10,855 nt of DNA from positions 1 through 10,855 of the forward strand of contig DDPY01000051.1 of assembly GCA_002342415.1 (NCBI GenBank), given 5' to 3'. The position numbers and the translations under genes were made by a program. The notes under the pieces were generated by a model that saw nothing but the letters and a program-made list of their open reading frames with translations, made no database searches and was not told where the DNA came from. The stretch comes from Prevotella sp. UBA2456 (GTDB lineage Bacteria; Bacteroidota; Bacteroidia; Bacteroidales; Bacteroidaceae). Below, piece after piece: positions 8,235 to 10,855 of the stretch (its first letter is position 1; each line of letters starts with the position of its first letter).

Positions 8235-8332
8235 CCATCAGCCATCTTCCATCAGCCATCTTCCATCTTCCATCATCCATCTTCCATCAGCCATCTTCCA
8301 TCATCCATCTTCCATCACACATCATCCATCAG
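8235..8332 (-). repeat. Heptanucleotide array 2 (CCATCNN), fourteen units
   Basis: Fourteen contiguous 7-bp units read on the plus strand as CCATC plus two variable bases: AG, TT, AG, TT, TT, AT, TT, AG, TT, AT, TT, AC, then ACATCAT, then CCATCAG; a degenerate CCTTCAC follows. Thirteen units keep CCATC and one has ACATC. On the minus strand, the sense strand of the glycosidase, this is a purine-rich GATGG heptad run. There are no spacers and no dyad, so it is not CRISPR. The array overlaps the last 11 bp of the glycosidase gene. Confidence 0.93.
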
Positions 8333-10574
8333 CCTTCACGACTAAGTCCTTCTCGCGCTCCTTGGGAGTAACGCGGATGTTGACCACCTTCCCCTTTTTC
8401 AGTTCTGCCTCCACAATGGTATTACCCGAGGCATACAGACGGAAGCGGACATCCCAATGGCGCGGCCAGGCCGGGAAGAGGTGAATCTGCTGGCCCACCT
8501 CCTGCATCAGCATCTCCTGCATGGCTATCATACCCGAACCGCCCCAGTTGTGGTCGGGAGTCCAGTCGTAGCCCGGTCCCCAGAAGGCAGGGAAGCGATG
8601 CGGGCCGTTAGCCATCTTGAGTGTAATCAGTCGCTCGGCTTCGTCTGTGAGTCCGAGACAAGCAGCCCAGATGGCATCCTGCTTCCAGCCTATATGTGAG
8701 CGGAACTTCAATGCTAACGTATCGTTCTGATAGGTGTTACGGGCCACCTCGAGATCAGGCCGCCCTACCCCATAGATGCGCCAGGGGAAGACGGGATAGA
8801 GCTGGGTGGTCTCTACATTCTGCACACGCTCATAGTGCAGTGCAGGCTGTATCATTCCGTCGCGGACAGTGATGTCGGGCAGGCGCTTCAGGAATGAAGT
8901 ATGAAGAGCGAAGAAAGAGGAATCCTGTGGTTCCTTTTCGAGTTGCAGCAAGGCTTCGGTCACTGTGCGCAAGGCCGCAATGGTCGAGGTCGAGTTGTAG
9001 GCTCCCTTGAAGGTCTCGCCGCCCGAGCCCGGATAGAGCACCAGATGTCCATTGCCGTCGAGCCGCTTGGCTCCGCGCTGGTTGGCCAGATACTGATAAT
9101 GCTCGTCAAAGAAGCGTAGACACGACCGTATCATGGGCAGATAGGCGGTAATATCCATGCCGCAGTAGCGGTGGGCTTCGAGGGCCATCATACAGAACTC
9201 CAGACAAGTGTCCCACTCGTATTCGAGCCATGCATTGCGCTCCATTCCCGGATCGAAGCCTGCGGGGCGCTTGGTGCCGTATTCCGGATAGCAGGGCAGC
9301 CCGTAGTTCTCTATCTGTTCCGTCAGGCAGGCCCCCTCATGCCCCCAATAGAGGCGCGAGCGCTCCTCGGCATTCTGATAGATGCGCAGATAGAAGTCGA
9401 GCTGGGGTTTCAGCAGGTCGAAGTCACCATTCTTCATCATCGGCCAATAGACCAGCCGCTGGTTTTGTGCCGTATGCACACCACCGCCCCAGTTACGGAA
9501 GTCGGGCGACAGTTTGTACTGATCATCCGGATTGACATACTCCGGGTCGAAGGTGAACAGGCCGCCGTTAAACTTGGTAGGCCACTCGCCACGGGCATTA
9601 CAGCCCAGCATATAGCGGAAGAGCTGATAGTTGCGCACAATCTGACCGCTACCCTCCACGTAGCTGCGGCCCCAGAAGTCGCGCCACCACTGGCGGGAAG
9701 CCAGACAGTCGGCCACGCGCCTGATGCGCTGCTCCGTCTTCTTCAGCTCAGCCTCCCACTCTCCTACCGTTCCCTGCACAGTGGCCAGTGCTATCTGCAG
9801 GTGGAAGTGTTTCTGGGGCCGCCGCGAGACATACATCCATCCCTCGTAGTCACTGCTGGCATAACGCCCTTCCACCTTATCCATCAGCACAAAGCCGCGG
9901 CCACTCATGCGGCCGCCGAAGATGCGATGCTTCAGCGGATTATACAGCCGGTCCTTCACAGCATCCATCCGCTGCTGGCTGACGGTGGCATCGAAAATGG
10001 TCTGCTCACCGTTCCGATGCATGAAGGTCACACTCTGCTCCGTAGCCACAATGCTGTCGGCACGGGTTTTCAGTCCTTTCGGTGCGGCAAACTTATAGCT
10101 GGTCTGGAAGCGTTCGCGACCGCTGATCTCAATGTCGCGGATGCGCCAGTTCTCGTAGGTGGCTGCCACCACCTGCTTCACTCCGGGACTGATCACATCG
10201 ACATGGACCACCGGCTTCTCCACATCCGCCCACAACTGTACACTGGTCTGTCCGTCGGTAATCTCCACATAGCCTTCGCGCAAATGCAGAATCTGGCGGA
10301 AATGCTCCATGTTCAGGCCAGGCGACAGACTGATGCGGAAGCGGCCCTGCTTGAGCAGCGTATTGTTCTCGTCGAACGAGCCCGACCGCGACAGATAGAA
10401 CAGCACATCGCCCCGTTCCACCCATACATTCATGCCGATGTCGCCCCCTCCGCAGGGCATCGACTCCGAGGCATTGTTGCTGGGCGAACGCCACTCATAG
10501 TCCTTGGGCTGACCAAAAGCCTGATTAGGCAAGAATCCTAAAAAGCAAAGTAATAAGATAACAGTCTGTTTCAT
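8322..10574 (-). CDS. Secreted GH95-like glycoside hydrolase (DUF5703-type N-terminal domain)
   Basis: Predicted exported glycosidase, 750 residues from the ATG at 10574. That start gives a clean signal peptide (MKQ, hydrophobic VILLLCFLGFL, cleavage after AFG-21 before Gln22); a GTG at 10607 in frame would put charged residues ahead of it. Residues ~24-270 form a beta-rich N-terminal domain of DUF5703 type (CGGGDIGMNVWVERGDVLFY, 41-60). Residues ~300-690 resemble the (alpha/alpha)6 barrel of GH95: KFNGGLF at 334-340 in the place of the family's Asn motif, WGHEGACLTE at 410-419 with candidate acid Glu413 or Glu419, and PDHNWGG at 673-679, matching GH95 D-x-N-[FW]-GG. The end (LFPAWPRHWD, then a beta-sheet tail) matches the GH95 C-terminus. 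GH95 enzymes act on alpha-L-fucosides or galactosides; this relative's substrate is unknown. Its last codons and stop lie in a heptad array. No TAnnTTTG element is seen upstream. Confidence 0.85.
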   Translation of the reverse strand: MKQTVILLLCFLGFLPNQAFGQPKDYEWRSPSNNASESMPCGGGDIGMNVWVERGDVLFYLSRSGSFDENNTLLKQGRFRISLSPGLNMEHFRQILHLREGYVEITDGQTSVQLWADVEKPVVHVDVISPGVKQVVAATYENWRIRDIEISGRERFQTSYKFAAPKGLKTRADSIVATEQSVTFMHRNGEQTIFDATVSQQRMDAVKDRLYNPLKHRIFGGRMSGRGFVLMDKVEGRYASSDYEGWMYVSRRPQKHFHLQIALATVQGTVGEWEAELKKTEQRIRRVADCLASRQWWRDFWGRSYVEGSGQIVRNYQLFRYMLGCNARGEWPTKFNGGLFTFDPEYVNPDDQYKLSPDFRNWGGGVHTAQNQRLVYWPMMKNGDFDLLKPQLDFYLRIYQNAEERSRLYWGHEGACLTEQIENYGLPCYPEYGTKRPAGFDPGMERNAWLEYEWDTCLEFCMMALEAHRYCGMDITAYLPMIRSCLRFFDEHYQYLANQRGAKRLDGNGHLVLYPGSGGETFKGAYNSTSTIAALRTVTEALLQLEKEPQDSSFFALHTSFLKRLPDITVRDGMIQPALHYERVQNVETTQLYPVFPWRIYGVGRPDLEVARNTYQNDTLALKFRSHIGWKQDAIWAACLGLTDEAERLITLKMANGPHRFPAFWGPGYDWTPDHNWGGSGMIAMQEMLMQEVGQQIHLFPAWPRHWDVRFRLYASGNTIVEAELKKGKVVNIRVTPKEREKDLVVKADG

Positions 10575-10855
10575 ATAAAAGAGACGAACCAACTCGAAAA
10601 ATGACACCGTAACCTCGCTGGGAGTGAAATTACGTTTCTCTTAGGCCAGGCAGTAATCTCTCTTACAGCTGCCAGTAAAATTTCGTTTGCCATATCATTT
10701 ATAACGATTATATTCCTTGTTCAATTGTCTGATGCTCAGATGCGTGACAGAGTGATTCATCACCATTACGCAGATCATCTCACGATGGGCACCGGAAACG
10801 GAGAACCAGGTGGTTATTTTTGTTTTTGTGTATATATGATGCCAACAATGGTCAG
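10575..10855. other. Intergenic region upstream of the glycosidase, right edge of window
   Basis: AT-richer DNA with no confident gene. It holds a 13-bp palindrome TATAA-CGA-TTATA at 10700-10712, a 12-bp palindrome GTGAT-TC-ATCAC at 10752-10763, and a rightward promoter-like element at 10815. A 40-codon minus-strand frame (10693 to 10571) ends in an ATGA overlap with the glycosidase start. A plus-strand frame is open from 10605 to the edge. Neither frame has recognisable homology by eye. I see no tRNA, insertion-sequence end or terminator. Confidence 0.6.
10815..10822 (+). promoter_or_regulatory. Possible rightward -7 element near the window edge
   Basis: TATTTTTG matches TAnnTTTG, and tandem ATG codons follow at 10836 and 10839 in a frame open to the edge. 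Low sequence complexity (a T-rich run) makes a chance match plausible; the downstream gene, if any, lies outside the window. Confidence 0.25.

Noticed and set aside
8235..8332. CRISPR array
   Set aside because: Units are 7 bp with no spacers and no dyad symmetry, and no cas genes are present.
9171..10541. Long plus-strand frame of 456 codons opposite the glycosidase
   Set aside because: It is antisense to a gene with clear family motifs and a signal peptide; its own translation is rich in His, Ala and Leu with no recognisable domain.
10605..10607. GTG at 10607 as the glycosidase start
   Set aside because: The ATG at 10574 gives a standard signal peptide from its first residue; the longer form would place a charged, non-conserved stretch before it.

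Overview
The window looks like a chromosomal segment of a Bacteroidales bacterium, most likely Prevotella-like. The signs are two good matches to the Bacteroidetes -7 promoter element TAnnTTTG in front of genes, A/T-rich leaders without Shine-Dalgarno sequences, an Oar-type TonB-dependent receptor with an N-terminal carboxypeptidase-regulatory-like domain, a nucleoside kinase with a threonyl-tRNA-synthetase-like N-terminus, and a secreted GH95-like glycosidase. Coding DNA is moderately GC-rich and the gaps are AT-rich. The genus is inference.

Layout from left to right. (1) The 3' six-sevenths of gpmI (cofactor-independent phosphoglycerate mutase, glycolysis), cut by the left edge. (2) A hairpin with A- and T-tracts that probably terminates both gpmI and the convergent kinase gene. 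(3) On the minus strand, a 566-residue TGS/PRK-type nucleoside kinase. (4) A 74-bp divergent gap. (5) On the plus strand, a Na+/phosphate cotransporter-family protein with a fused PhoU-like domain. (6) After an 89-bp gap with its own promoter-like element, a 1063-residue Oar-like TonB-dependent outer-membrane receptor. (7) A 156-bp convergent gap filled by two different arrays of 7-bp tandem repeats and a hairpin built from one of them. (8) On the minus strand, a 750-residue secreted DUF5703/GH95-like glycosidase whose stop codon lies inside the second array. (9) About 280 bp upstream of that gene with no confident gene, holding two short palindromes, a promoter-like element facing right, and two weak short reading frames.

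The genes do not form one operon. gpmI, the kinase and the phosphate transporter are housekeeping or nutrient functions. The receptor and the glycosidase may both serve glycan or nutrient capture at the cell envelope, but they converge, there is no SusD partner, and a shared substrate cannot be shown from sequence.

The least explained element is the convergent gap at 8166-8332. Two unrelated heptanucleotide arrays lie there, each purine-rich on the sense strand of the gene it follows, one starting 4 nt after a stop codon and the other containing a stop codon. A second signal is in codon choice: leucine TTA is rare here but is used for about half of the leucines that precede glycine.
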